This document shows, piece after piece, positions 25,825-35,618 of a DNA stretch of 64,000 bases; position 1 is the stretch's first letter; every line of letters begins with the position of its first letter. The position numbers and the translations under genes are program-made. The notes below the pieces were generated by a model, which made no database searches, was not told where the DNA came from, and saw nothing but the letters and a program-made list of their open reading frames with translations. The stretch is from contig NZ_PDZL01000004.1 of the NCBI RefSeq assembly GCF_002735705.1, positions 1-64,000 of the forward strand, read 5' to 3'. The DNA comes from Janthinobacterium sp. BJB426 (GTDB lineage Bacteria; Pseudomonadota; Gammaproteobacteria; Burkholderiales; Burkholderiaceae_D).

Positions 25825-26745
25825 ATGAATGCTCAAGCCAGTTTGCCCAAGCAGGTCAAGATCGTCGAAGTGGGTCCGCGCGACGGCCTGCAAAACGAGA
25901 AGGAAACCATCAGCGCCGCCGTCAAGATCGAGCTGGTCGACCGCCTGACCCTGGCCGGCTTCGCCAACATCGAGGCGGCGTCGTTCGTGTCGCCGAAATG
26001 GGTGCCGCAGATGGCCACCAGCGCGGAAGTGATGGACAAAATCGCGCGCCGCGCTGGCACGATTTATTCGGCACTGACGCCGAACATGCAGGGTTTCGAT
26101 GCCGCGCTGGCGGCGAAGGCCGATGAAGTGGTGATCTTCGGCTCCGCGTCGGAGGCATTCTCGCAAAAGAACATCAACTGCTCGATCGCCGAATCGATCG
26201 CCCGCTTCGAAGGCGTGGCCAAGGCGGCCAAGGAACACGGCCTGCGCCTGCGCGGCAGCATCAGTTGCGCCTTCGGCTGCCCCTACCAGGGCGACGTGCC
26301 GCTCGATGCCGTGGCCGACGTGGTGGGCCGCATGCGCGACCTCGGTTGCGACGAGATCGACATCGCCGACACCATCGGCGTGGCCACGCCGCGCAAGACG
26401 CAGGCGGTGATGCAGCGCGCCATCGCGGCTTTCCACGTGGGCGGCCTGTCCGGCCACTTCCACGACACCTATGGCCAGGCGCTGGCGAATATCTACGCCA
26501 GCCTGGAAACGGGCATCGCAATCTATCACTCGTCCGTCTCCGGCCTGGGCGGCTGCCCGTACGCCAAGGGCGCCACCGGCAACGTGGCCACCGAAGACGT
26601 GCTGTACATGATGCAAGGGCTGGGGATTGCCACCGGCATCGACCTCGACCTGGTGGTGGACGCGGGGCAGTTCATCTCGCAGCAGCTGGGGCGCAAGGGA
26701 TCTAGCCGGGCCGGCAACGCCATCGCGGCGAAACGCGCCGGCTGA
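25825..26745 (+). CDS. mvaB: Hydroxymethylglutaryl-CoA lyase
   Basis: Last step of leucine breakdown: HMG-CoA to acetoacetate and acetyl-CoA. The 306-residue TIM-barrel protein has the catalytic motif GPRDGLQNEK, the CAFGCPYQGDVP segment and the signature GLGGCPYAKGATGNVA with the active-site cysteine. An AAGGAT site precedes the ATG. It is the last gene of the operon; a repeat pair and a bidirectional terminator follow. It is also called liuE. Confidence 0.96.
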   Translation: MNAQASLPKQVKIVEVGPRDGLQNEKETISAAVKIELVDRLTLAGFANIEAASFVSPKWVPQMATSAEVMDKIARRAGTIYSALTPNMQGFDAALAAKADEVVIFGSASEAFSQKNINCSIAESIARFEGVAKAAKEHGLRLRGSISCAFGCPYQGDVPLDAVADVVGRMRDLGCDEIDIADTIGVATPRKTQAVMQRAIAAFHVGGLSGHFHDTYGQALANIYASLETGIAIYHSSVSGLGGCPYAKGATGNVATEDVLYMMQGLGIATGIDLDLVVDAGQFISQQLGRKGSSRAGNAIAAKRAG

Positions 26746-26758
26746 AATTTGGAAGTTT

Positions 26759-26822
26759 GGGGTCAGACCCTCAATGCCGCTAGCGTCAAGCTCAGTGCCA
26801 ACACATCCGGGGGTCTGACCCC
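26759..26822. repeat. Inverted GGGGTCAGACCC repeat pair
   Basis: GGGGTCAGACCC (26759-26770) and its exact complement GGGTCTGACCCC (26811-26822) flank 40 bases, beginning 14 bases after the mvaB stop. Each arm is itself nearly palindromic. I recall this motif as abundant in Oxalobacteraceae intergenic regions, like REP elements, but could not count copies. It could form a long hairpin at the operon end. Confidence 0.7.
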
Positions 26823-26851
26823 GGCAGTACAGACGAAAAATACAGACGAAA

Positions 26852-26886
26852 AAAAACCCAAGAGCCTGAACTCTTGGGTTTTTTTC
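26852..26886 (-). terminator. Bidirectional intrinsic terminator (tRNA-Pro and mvaB operon)
   Basis: Stem AACCCAAGAG / CTCTTGGGTT with a 6-base loop (26865-26870), flanked by A-runs on the left and T-runs on the right. Both strands therefore show a hairpin followed by T. On the minus strand it follows the tRNA directly; on the plus strand it closes the leucine/biotin operon. Confidence 0.9.
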
Positions 26887-26894
26887 TACAAATT

Positions 26895-26971
26895 TGGTCG
26901 GAGTACAAGGATTCGAACCTTGGACCCCCTGGTCCCAAACCAGGTGCGCTACCGGGCTGCGCCACACTCCG
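26895..26971 (-). tRNA. tRNA-Pro (anticodon UGG)
   Basis: A 77-base cloverleaf on the minus strand with CCA encoded. The acceptor stem pairs CGGAGTG with TACTCCG (one G-U), the anticodon loop is TTTGGGA giving TGG, and the T-loop GGTTCGAATCC is canonical. It has its own promoter and terminator as a single-gene unit. Confidence 0.97.
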
Positions 26972-26980
26972 AAGACCAAG

Positions 26981-27009
26981 ATAATACAGGCCGTATCGAC
27001 TTCGGTCAA
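26981..27009 (-). promoter_or_regulatory. tRNA-Pro promoter
   Basis: Minus-strand -35 TTGACC (27009-27004), 17-bp spacer and -10 TATTAT (26986-26981), ten bases ahead of the mature tRNA 5' end. A short leader removed by RNase P is expected. Confidence 0.85.
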
Positions 27010-27119
27010 GGGTCAGGTGAAACTCTATGTAAATTATTTACGGGCGGCACTGGAACCCATGTATTTTTCAAAACGATTGAAGTGTGCGACACTGGCTTGG
27101 CAAGTTTTCCCGATCAGAC

Positions 27120-27779
27120 ATGAAGGCGACAACGGCAATGGAGTTCAGGATAGAAAGAAACGACGGCGGCCGGCCCATGCCGAACCGCCGCGGCATCGTG
27201 CTGGGCATCGCCGTGTCCTTGCTGCTGCATAGCGCCTTGATCTACCTGTGGCGCCACGTGCAGCCGGCCGCGCGGATGGACACGGCCCCGCGCGTGGAAT
27301 CGATCGCCGTGTGGATACGTCCGCTGGCCGCCAAACCTCCCCCGCCGCCCGTCGAAGTCGTCAGACCGAAACGCGAACCCAAGCCCATCAGCAAGCCAAA
27401 ACTCGCCACTGCCCGGGAAACGCCGGCGGCGACCACACCGCCAGCATCCAGCCCGCAAGCCATCACGGTCGTCCCGGCATCACAGGCCACGCCGGTGGCC
27501 AGTGCCGATACATTCAGGCAAGAAACCCCGGAAACACCGAAATTCGACATGGACGCGGCCAGGAAGACGGCGCGCAAGATGGCGGGCGAGCGCGATCCCG
27601 CCAAGGCGGGCACGGCCGTGGGGCAAATCCCCGACAAGCCGCTGCAAACGGAAACCCAGCTGGCGCGCGACATCGCACAAGGCAAGCGCGGCGATTGCCG
27701 CACCGCCTATTCAGGCGCGGGCTTGCTGGCGCCCGTGCTGATGTTGCTCGACAAGAAGGATAGCGGCTGCAAGTGGTGA
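27120..27779 (+). CDS. Hypothetical single-pass membrane protein, TonB-like proline-rich
   Basis: About 220 residues. One hydrophobic segment (IVLGIAVSLLLHSALIYLW, near residues 25-43) is followed by a Pro/Lys-rich stretch (KPPPPPVEVV, KREPKPISKPK), as in TonB periplasmic spacers. The C-terminal region has two cysteines (GDCRTAY, GCKW) and no recognisable TonB C-terminal fold. The start could be 27120 or the in-frame ATG at 27138; neither has a strong ribosome site. No exb genes are adjacent. I do not assign a function. Confidence 0.7.
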   Translation: MKATTAMEFRIERNDGGRPMPNRRGIVLGIAVSLLLHSALIYLWRHVQPAARMDTAPRVESIAVWIRPLAAKPPPPPVEVVRPKREPKPISKPKLATARETPAATTPPASSPQAITVVPASQATPVASADTFRQETPETPKFDMDAARKTARKMAGERDPAKAGTAVGQIPDKPLQTETQLARDIAQGKRGDCRTAYSGAGLLAPVLMLLDKKDSGCKW

Positions 27780-27801
27780 CAATTTAACAACCTACCTATT
27801 T

Positions 27802-27833
27802 GGGGCAGGCCGCAATCAAATTATTCCTGCCCC
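27802..27833. terminator. Weak hairpin at the tail of rsmI
   Basis: GGGGCAGG / CCTGCCCC, an 8-bp perfect stem with a 16-base loop, overlapping the last codons of rsmI between two convergent genes. No clear T-run. Confidence 0.35.
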
Positions 27834-28729
27834 TTCAACTGCAACGCCCGCTCATACAGGGCGTTTTTCTTGCGCCCCGTGATTTGCGCCGTCAAGTTCG
27901 CCGCCTGCTTGACGCTGCATTCGGCCAGCAAGATGTTCAGGATGCGTTCCGCTTCCACGTCTTCCGCGTCCTGCGCTTCCGTCGCGCCTTCCAGCAGGAC
28001 GACGAATTCGCCCTTTTCGCGGTGTGCATCGGCGCGTATCCACGCCTCCGCCTCGGACAGGGGACAGCGGTGGATTTCTTCGAACAGTTTCGTCAGTTCG
28101 CGCGCGAACACCACCTGGCGCGTCGGCTCGAACGCTTCCACCAAGGCCGTGGCGCAATCGAGGATGCGGTGCGGCGCTTCATAGAACACCATCGTCGCCG
28201 TCACGCCGCGCAAGCTGTGCAGCATGTTTTCGCGCTGCTTGGCCTTGGCTGGCAGGAAACCGACAAAGTAAAACTGGTCATTCAACAAGCCGCTGGCGGA
28301 AATGGCGGTGATCGCCGCCGACGGGCCGGGCAGGGGCAGCACGCGCAAGCCGGCCGCGCGCACGGCGTCGACGATGCGCGCACCGGGGTCGGAAACGGCC
28401 GGCGTGCCGGCGTCGGACACCAGCGCAATGCGCTCGCCGGCGTGCAGGCGGGCGATCAGGGTCTGCGCCACTTCGCGTTCATTATGTTGATGCGCCGCAA
28501 TCAAAGGCTTGTTCAGGCCAAAGCGCGTCAGCAGGTGCGCCGTGTTGCGCGTATCTTCACAGGCGACGGCATCGGCAAGGCTCAGCAGATGCAGCGCGCG
28601 CAGGCTGATATCGGTCACATTGCCGATCGGCGTGGCCACTATATACAATGTTGCGATAGGATAGACCTGGTGCGCCGCCTCTGTCATGATGGGCAGGCTG
28701 GCGATGGAACTGATTTCTTGTACGGTCAT
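27821..28729 (-). CDS. rsmI: 16S rRNA (cytidine1402-2'-O)-methyltransferase
   Basis: SAM-dependent tetrapyrrole-methylase-fold enzyme that 2'-O-methylates C1402 in the ribosomal P site. The 302-residue frame shows LYIVATPIGNVTDIS, the GTPAVSDPG loop and PLPGPSA. The ATG at 28729 leaves just 12 bases to the divergent lpoA start; the in-frame ATG at 28687 gives an N-terminus like that of E. coli RsmI and may be the true start. Divergent from lpoA as in E. coli yraL/yraM. Confidence 0.95.
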   Translation of the reverse strand: MTVQEISSIASLPIMTEAAHQVYPIATLYIVATPIGNVTDISLRALHLLSLADAVACEDTRNTAHLLTRFGLNKPLIAAHQHNEREVAQTLIARLHAGERIALVSDAGTPAVSDPGARIVDAVRAAGLRVLPLPGPSAAITAISASGLLNDQFYFVGFLPAKAKQRENMLHSLRGVTATMVFYEAPHRILDCATALVEAFEPTRQVVFARELTKLFEEIHRCPLSEAEAWIRADAHREKGEFVVLLEGATEAQDAEDVEAERILNILLAECSVKQAANLTAQITGRKKNALYERALQLKGQE

Positions 28730-28741
28730 TTTGGAGGTTAA

Positions 28742-30106
28742 ATGCTTGCTAATAGTGTGAAGTTACTGCTTGTTTGTGCCGCGACCGGCATGCTGAGCGC
28801 TTGCAGCACGCCTTGCGACGCGCCCGGGCAATTGTGCGCGCCTATTGAATCTAACACAAGGGCGCTGCCGCCTCCGAAGCCGCTGCCACCGCCCGTGCCG
28901 CCCAAGCCGCCCGCGCCCGAACCGGTGACGTTTGCCGTGGCCGTGCCCGATATTACCGCGTACGACGGCAGCGGCGCGCCGCTGGCGCCCATCACAAGCA
29001 AGCCAGCGACGGGCACGCCGCAGGACATGCCGGCCGCTACGGCGCCGGCGCCGTCCGACGGCAATGTCCACCACATCGGCCTGCTGCTGCCGCTGCGCTC
29101 GGCTTCCCTGGGACCGGCCGCCGAACTGCTGCGCGCCGGCTTCATGGCCGCGTACGAGCGCGACCGCAGCGGCTTTGAAGTGACGGTGATCGATACGGGC
29201 GACGGCAGCAGCGACGTCCTGAACAAGTTTGCGCAAGCGCAAGAAGAACAGGACATCGTCGTGGGACCTTTGTCGCGCTCGGCCGTGACGGCCGTGGCGA
29301 ACAGCGATCTGGTGCGTAAACCCACGATCGCCCTGAACCACCCGGACAACCGCGGCGAGGCGCGCCTGCCGGCCAAGCTGCTGGTGATGGGCCTGTCGAT
29401 CGAGGCGGAAGCGCGCCAGGTCGCCGCCTGGGCCGCCAGCGAACAGCCTGGCGCCAGTGCGCTGGTCCTGTCGGCCGGCTCGCCCTCGCAGCGCCGCATC
29501 AGCGCCGCCTTCAAGCAGGAATGGCTGCGCCAGGGCGGCAAGATCGAAACGATGGACTTGACGGCAACGAATGGCTACCTGAGCGATGCCGAACTGGTGC
29601 AGCTGCGCGCGCGCCTGGCCGCCACGCCGCCGGGCCTGCTGTTTGCCGCGCTCGACGCCGACCAGGCGCGCCAGCTGCGCGTGGCCATCGGCAGCGATTT
29701 GCCCCTGTATGGCACCTCATCCTTGAATCCCGGCACGGGACGCGGCGCCAGCGGCCCCGAGCTCGACGGTGCGCGCCTGCTGGACTTGCCATGGCAAGTC
29801 CAGCGCGACCATCCGCAAGTGATGGTGTATCCACAGCCCGAGCAGCCAGCCGAACGCCGGCTGACGGCCGACATGGAACGCCTGTACGCGCTGGGCATCG
29901 ATGCCTTCCGCGTGGCGCGCGAAGTGGCGCTGCGGCCGAACGCGCCATTTACCCTCGATGGCGTGACGGGCCGCCTGGCCGTGCGCTTTGAGGAGAATCA
30001 AAGCGTGTTCGAACGCACGGAGCAAGCCGCCACCTACCAGCAGGGCGTGCTGGGCACCTGGCCGCCGGCCGCGCCCACGCCTGTCTCTGTGCCGCCGGCC
30101 CAGTAA
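28742..30106 (+). CDS. lpoA: LpoA/LppC-type penicillin-binding protein activator
   Basis: The 454-residue lipoprotein has a lipobox LSAC (Cys21), a proline-rich linker (about residues 40-62) and a periplasmic-binding-protein-like LppC domain (from about 100). In E. coli, LpoA reaches from the outer membrane to activate PBP1a. This protein is shorter than E. coli LpoA (678 residues) because the N-terminal TPR domain is absent. A GGAGG site precedes the ATG. Synteny with rsmI, yraN, diaA and dolP supports the call. Confidence 0.88.
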   Translation: MLANSVKLLLVCAATGMLSACSTPCDAPGQLCAPIESNTRALPPPKPLPPPVPPKPPAPEPVTFAVAVPDITAYDGSGAPLAPITSKPATGTPQDMPAATAPAPSDGNVHHIGLLLPLRSASLGPAAELLRAGFMAAYERDRSGFEVTVIDTGDGSSDVLNKFAQAQEEQDIVVGPLSRSAVTAVANSDLVRKPTIALNHPDNRGEARLPAKLLVMGLSIEAEARQVAAWAASEQPGASALVLSAGSPSQRRISAAFKQEWLRQGGKIETMDLTATNGYLSDAELVQLRARLAATPPGLLFAALDADQARQLRVAIGSDLPLYGTSSLNPGTGRGASGPELDGARLLDLPWQVQRDHPQVMVYPQPEQPAERRLTADMERLYALGIDAFRVAREVALRPNAPFTLDGVTGRLAVRFEENQSVFERTEQAATYQQGVLGTWPPAAPTPVSVPPAQ

Positions 30107-30115
30107 GAGCACGCC

Positions 30116-30475
30116 ATGCCACCCCTGCCTTTCCAGAATAAACAGGCACGGGGACGGCAAGGGGAAGATGACGCGCTCGCGTATCTGCTGCTGCAAGGCT
30201 TGGTGCTGCTGCAACGCAACTATTTGTGCAAGGGTGGGGAGCTCGACCTGATCATGCGCGATGGCGCCTCGGTCGTCTTCGTCGAAGTACGGCTACGCAG
30301 CAGTACAACCTTCGGCGGCGCCCTGGCCAGCATCACGCCAGCCAAGCAGCGGCGCATGGTGGTGGCCGCGCAAACCTGGCTGCTGGGGCAGAAAACGCTG
30401 CCGCCATGCCGCTTCGACGCGCTCGCCATCGATGGCGGACGCATCAGCTGGCTGAAGAACATCCTCGATATGTAA
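30116..30475 (+). CDS. yraN: YraN-family protein (UPF0102)
   Basis: A 119-residue protein with a predicted restriction-endonuclease-like fold. The family core is visible as KGGELDLIMRDG and VFVEVRLR, carrying the conserved Glu and Asp residues. The biochemical role is not settled; a nuclease or Holliday-junction-type function has been proposed from fold. It lies nine bases after lpoA in the conserved yraLMNOP order. Confidence 0.9.
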   Translation: MPPLPFQNKQARGRQGEDDALAYLLLQGLVLLQRNYLCKGGELDLIMRDGASVVFVEVRLRSSTTFGGALASITPAKQRRMVVAAQTWLLGQKTLPPCRFDALAIDGGRISWLKNILDM

Positions 30476-31808
<1,333 letters not shown>

Positions 31809-31881
31809 GCGCCTCCTCCGTTTGACCTACGGCTTTGATGCGGCGATACGGATATAATGGCCGCATCGTCGCGCTTTTCAA

Positions 31882-32412
31882 ATGAAAACCATGTCAACTA
31901 CGCCATCCGCAAGCAAGTCCTGGGTCAAGCCAGCCCTGATCGCCGTCTTCGTGGCGGGCGTGGCGGCAGCCGGCTATCTGTCGCTGAATGACAAGCAAAG
32001 CGCGCCGGACGTGACCTTCCACGGCATCCATGGCGAGAAAATCACCTCAAACAGCTTGCGCGGCAAGGTCGTGATGGTCAATTTCTGGGCCACCTCGTGC
32101 ACCACCTGCGTGGCGGAAATGCCGGAGATGGTCGATACCTACAACAAGTACAAGGGGCAGGGACTGGAATTCGTGGCCGTGGCCATGAAGTACGATCCGG
32201 CCAACTACGTGCTGAACTTCGCCGAAACGCGCCAGTTGCCGTTCAAGGTGGCGCTCGACGTGACGGGCGAAGCGGCCAAGGCCTACGGCGACGTGGCCCT
32301 CACGCCCACCACCTTCGTGCTCGACAAGCAGGGCAAGATCCTCAAGCGCTACGTGGGCAAGCCGGAATTCGCCGAACTGCACAAGCTGCTGGATTCGGCC
32401 ATCGCGGGATAG
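31882..32412 (+). CDS. TlpA/ResA-type membrane-anchored thioredoxin-like protein
   Basis: The 176-residue protein has one N-terminal anchor (about residues 15-33) and a periplasmic thioredoxin fold with redox motif WATSCTTC (Cys73, Cys76) and cis-proline segment LTPTTFVLD. Such proteins reduce disulfides in cytochrome c maturation or oxidase assembly, or cope with thiol stress. A TATAAT -10 lies at 31853-31858 with no well-spaced -35. The ATG at 31891 is an equal start alternative. Confidence 0.88.
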   Translation: MKTMSTTPSASKSWVKPALIAVFVAGVAAAGYLSLNDKQSAPDVTFHGIHGEKITSNSLRGKVVMVNFWATSCTTCVAEMPEMVDTYNKYKGQGLEFVAVAMKYDPANYVLNFAETRQLPFKVALDVTGEAAKAYGDVALTPTTFVLDKQGKILKRYVGKPEFAELHKLLDSAIAG

Positions 32413-32497
32413 CACGGTACAAAACCCTGTTGCCAAGCGTTGTCAATCTGTTATAACCTTCCCTTGCGTGATCCCGTTCACCTTGTGAAGGCCAGCC

Positions 32498-33088
32498 GTG
32501 TCCCTAGCCGCTCAATCGCTCGACCCGCAGCAACTCAAAACCTGGCTGCTCGCCGCCGGCAACAAGGACGCCACCGCGTTCCGTCAGCTATATCACTCCA
32601 CCTCATCGAAACTGTTTGGCTTCGCGCTGCGTATATTGCATAAGCAAGAGCTCGCTGAAGAAGCCTTGCAAGAGGGGTTCGTCGCCATCTGGAACAACGC
32701 CGCCACTTACCAGAGCCATCTGGCGGCGCCGATGACCTGGATGGCCACCATCGTGCGCAACAAGGCGTTCGATGTGCTGCGGCGCAGCGACGATACCGTG
32801 GAAATCGATGCCGAACAGTTTGATAGCGAAGTCATGAATGCACTCCGAGACCCCCAGGCCACGCCGATCGAGTCACTGCAACTGAGCGGTGACGCCAAGG
32901 CGCTGGCGTTTTGCATGTCGGCCCTGGAAGGGCTGCACCGGCAGGTGGTCGCCCTGGCCTTCTATCATGACCTGTCGCACAGCGAAGTGGCGCAGCAGAT
33001 GTCGCTGCCGATCGGCACCGTGAAGACGTGGATACGCCGCAGCCTGGAACGGCTGCGCACGTGCCTGGCGAAACGGGAGGCATCATGA
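32498..33088 (+). CDS. ECF-type RNA polymerase sigma factor
   Basis: The 196-residue protein has sigma-70 region 2 (FRQLYHSTSSKLFGFALRI, then EEALQEGFVAIWNNA) and region 4 (LAFYHDLSHSEVAQQM, GTVKTWIRRSLERL). It starts at GTG 32498 with a GAAGG site; no better ATG exists. The stop overlaps the next gene's start (ATGA), the usual coupling to an anti-sigma factor. It resembles the SigK/RpoE-like group paired with RskA. Confidence 0.93.
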   Translation: MSLAAQSLDPQQLKTWLLAAGNKDATAFRQLYHSTSSKLFGFALRILHKQELAEEALQEGFVAIWNNAATYQSHLAAPMTWMATIVRNKAFDVLRRSDDTVEIDAEQFDSEVMNALRDPQATPIESLQLSGDAKALAFCMSALEGLHRQVVALAFYHDLSHSEVAQQMSLPIGTVKTWIRRSLERLRTCLAKREAS

Positions 33089-33780
33089 ATATCCGCGGCA
33101 ATGACGTGCTGCGCCAGAAACTGGCGTCCGAATATGTGCTGGGCACGCTGAAAGGGGGCGCGCGCCGGCGTTTCGAAGGCTGGCTGCACAATGACGCCGA
33201 TTTGCGCAATATCACAGCCGAATGGCGCCAGCGCCTGGAACCGATGGCCGAATTCGCCACACCCGTGGCCCCGCCCAAGCGCGTGTGGCAGCAGATCGAG
33301 CAGCGCCTGCACCTGAAGCCGCAGGGCGGCTGGTCTGTGTTCCGCGATTCGCTGTCGTTCTGGCGTTCGCTGGGCATGGCTTCGAGCGCCATCGCCGCGC
33401 TGCTGGTGATCGTCGTGGCCACGCGCGTGATGGATGCGCCGCAGATCAGCTATGTGGCCAGCCTGACGGACGAGAAGGCGCAAACGGCCCTGCTGCTGAC
33501 GGCCGACAGCCGCCACGGCGCGCTCGAGGTGCGCATGGTGGGCAACGCGCCCGTGCCTGCTGACCGCGACCTGGAATTGTGGGCCGTGCCGAAGAGCGGC
33601 AACCCGCGCTCCCTCGGCTTGCTCGCCGACAAGGGCAATGTGAAACTGGCCCTGTCCCAGCGCGCCATCGGCAGCGACGTGGCCTTGCTGGCCGTTACCC
33701 TGGAACCGAAAGGCGGTTCGCCGAATCCGAACGGACCGACGGGACCGATTCTCTACAAGGGTAACTGGGTGAAGATTTAA
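33085..33780 (+). CDS. RskA-family anti-sigma factor
   Basis: The 231-residue protein has a short cytoplasmic N-terminal anti-sigma region (YVLGTLKGGARRRFEGWL), one membrane segment (about residues 94-112, SSAIAALLVIVVA) and a periplasmic RskA domain (ELWAVPKSGNPRSLG). No HX3CX2C zinc motif is visible in the N-terminus, so it is a zinc-less type. Translation is coupled to the sigma gene by ATGA. Its stop overlaps the stop of the convergent thioesterase gene. Confidence 0.92.
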   Translation: MNIRGNDVLRQKLASEYVLGTLKGGARRRFEGWLHNDADLRNITAEWRQRLEPMAEFATPVAPPKRVWQQIEQRLHLKPQGGWSVFRDSLSFWRSLGMASSAIAALLVIVVATRVMDAPQISYVASLTDEKAQTALLLTADSRHGALEVRMVGNAPVPADRDLELWAVPKSGNPRSLGLLADKGNVKLALSQRAIGSDVALLAVTLEPKGGSPNPNGPTGPILYKGNWVKI

Positions 33781-34205
33781 GCTTGTTTGGGATATAAAAT
33801 CATCTGCGTGCAGCGGAACAGGGCAATCGTCTTGCCCGTTTCCTTGCTTTTCACCACGGCATCCCACACTTGCGTGTTGCGGCCCTTGTGCTCGACCTTG
33901 GCCGTGCAGGTAAGCGTGCCTTCGCGGGCTGTGCCCAGGTGGTTCGATTTCAATTCGATGGTCGTAAAATTACTGGCGCCTTCGGGCAGGTTGACGATGC
34001 AGCCATAGCCGGAAGCCGTGTCGGCCAGGGTCACCACGCTGCCCGCGTGCAGGTAGCCATTCGGCGCCAGCAAGTGCGGCAGCACGGGCAATTCCGCCGT
34101 CAGCTGGCCATCGCCCACTTCCGTGATGACGATGCCCAAGTGGCCGGGCAGGCGGCCGGTGCCGCGTTCATTCAACATTGCTACGGTAATCTCGGGATTG
34201 CTCAT
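33777..34205 (-). CDS. PaaI-family hotdog thioesterase
   Basis: A 142-residue single hotdog-domain protein. The family core HLLAPNGYLHAGSVVTLADTASG (His/Asn/Gly and Asp region) is present at about residues 45-67. It probably hydrolyses an acyl-CoA or aryl-CoA; the substrate is unknown. An AAGGA site lies upstream. The last four bases overlap the convergent anti-sigma gene, so the stop codons interlock. Confidence 0.88.
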   Translation of the reverse strand: MSNPEITVAMLNERGTGRLPGHLGIVITEVGDGQLTAELPVLPHLLAPNGYLHAGSVVTLADTASGYGCIVNLPEGASNFTTIELKSNHLGTAREGTLTCTAKVEHKGRNTQVWDAVVKSKETGKTIALFRCTQMILYPKQA

Positions 34206-34289
34206 GCTGGTCCTTGTGCGGGTGAATCCGGGATACGCCGGAAAATACTATAATGATAGCAACTTTCCCCGCATCGGTTTGGCGGCCGC

Positions 34290-35447
34290 TTATTTCCGGC
34301 GACGCCGCCGTTTCCACCACACCAAACTGCCCGTCAGCAGGAACAGCAAGGGCATCAAACCGAAGACGGTAATGAAGGCGCGCCCGGCCACGCCAAACGC
34401 CTGGCCCGAATGCAGGGGGAATTGCCAGCCCAGGAATACATCGCCGGCCGGCGCCCGCAAGGGATCGCGTATGCGCAGGGGCAAGCCGCTGCGCGCGTCC
34501 AGGGTGATGCGCGTGGCGCCGTCGCCGTGGGCGATCTCGCCAGGCTGGCGCACGCGCACGTCATACGGCTGATCCGTTTTCGCCGGCAGCACGATGCGCG
34601 ACACGCGCGCCTGCGGATACAGCAGCTGCGCGGCGGCCATGGCCTGGCCCGCATCAAGCACGGCGCCATCCTGGCCCACATTTTTCAATTTTGCCGTATC
34701 CGGCACCGTCGACACGAGTTCCACCAGCGGCACGATCAATTGCGGCAAATTGAAATAGATGCCGGAAAAGGCAAGCACGGCCAGCACCGGCGCGGCAAAG
34801 AAGCCGGCCGCCTTGTGAAACGTGTAATGAAAACGGGGCCAGGAACCGCCATGCGACACCGTCAGCGCGCGCTTGACCGCCGTCCACTGCAGGCGCGGCC
34901 ACCACAGATAAATGCCGCTCAAGGCCATCAGCAGCAGCATCACGCCCGAGATACCGGTAATGGTCTTGCCCACTTCGCCGGACAAACCATAGCGGTGCAA
35001 ATGAAACATGCCCGACATCAACAGCGGGCGCGTGAGGCCGAAACGCCCCCAGTCGCGCTCGCCTTTGACTTGCAAGGTGTAGGGGTCGACCATCACCTGG
35101 CGCACGATGGCCTGGCTGAAGGCCGACGGTTTGCCAGCCTGGCGGTACGAGGCCACGTACACGTCGCGCGCATCGGCCGGCGGATTGAGCTGCGAGGGCT
35201 TGCCGTAGGCGGGGTCGGCCGCGAGAGCGTCCACCACCGCCTGCACCGTGCGCGGCGTCACCTCAAATACCTGGCCGGGCGCAGGCCTGCTCGCCTGCAA
35301 CAGTGTGGGATTCAGATACGCGTCGAGCTCCGGCATCCACGCGATGGCGGAACCCGTCAAGCCCAGCAGGACGAACAGGACGCCAAACCACAGGCCCGCA
35401 TACAGGTGCAGCTTGGTGAACAACCATGGGATCGGGCGTGGGGACAT
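34290..35447 (-). CDS. PepSY-associated transmembrane protein
   Basis: The 385-residue inner-membrane protein has four hydrophobic segments: KLHLYAGLWFGVLFVLLGLT near the N-terminus, two in the middle, and one near the C-terminus (GLMPLLFLLTGSLVWW). PepSY periplasmic regions lie between them. Members are often iron-regulated and include proposed siderophore-iron reductases. The ATG at 35447 is preferred over an in-frame GTG two codons earlier. The basic tail KRRRRRK is typical. It is 2 kb from a TonB receptor but not adjacent. Confidence 0.88.
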   Translation of the reverse strand: MSPRPIPWLFTKLHLYAGLWFGVLFVLLGLTGSAIAWMPELDAYLNPTLLQASRPAPGQVFEVTPRTVQAVVDALAADPAYGKPSQLNPPADARDVYVASYRQAGKPSAFSQAIVRQVMVDPYTLQVKGERDWGRFGLTRPLLMSGMFHLHRYGLSGEVGKTITGISGVMLLLMALSGIYLWWPRLQWTAVKRALTVSHGGSWPRFHYTFHKAAGFFAAPVLAVLAFSGIYFNLPQLIVPLVELVSTVPDTAKLKNVGQDGAVLDAGQAMAAAQLLYPQARVSRIVLPAKTDQPYDVRVRQPGEIAHGDGATRITLDARSGLPLRIRDPLRAPAGDVFLGWQFPLHSGQAFGVAGRAFITVFGLMPLLFLLTGSLVWWKRRRRRK

Positions 35448-35618
35448 GGACACTTTGGGAAATTTGGGCTGCGAAACGATAGCATGAAAGCCCGGCAGTG
35501 AAAATCATGCGTGGTCAGAAAGCGGGAAACCAAGCAACACGCTCATGGCAGCGTTGGAATGAGGTAAAAACGAGCGTTTCGGCACCATCAGCGAGCACAT
35601 CGGCATCGCGGGTAAATG

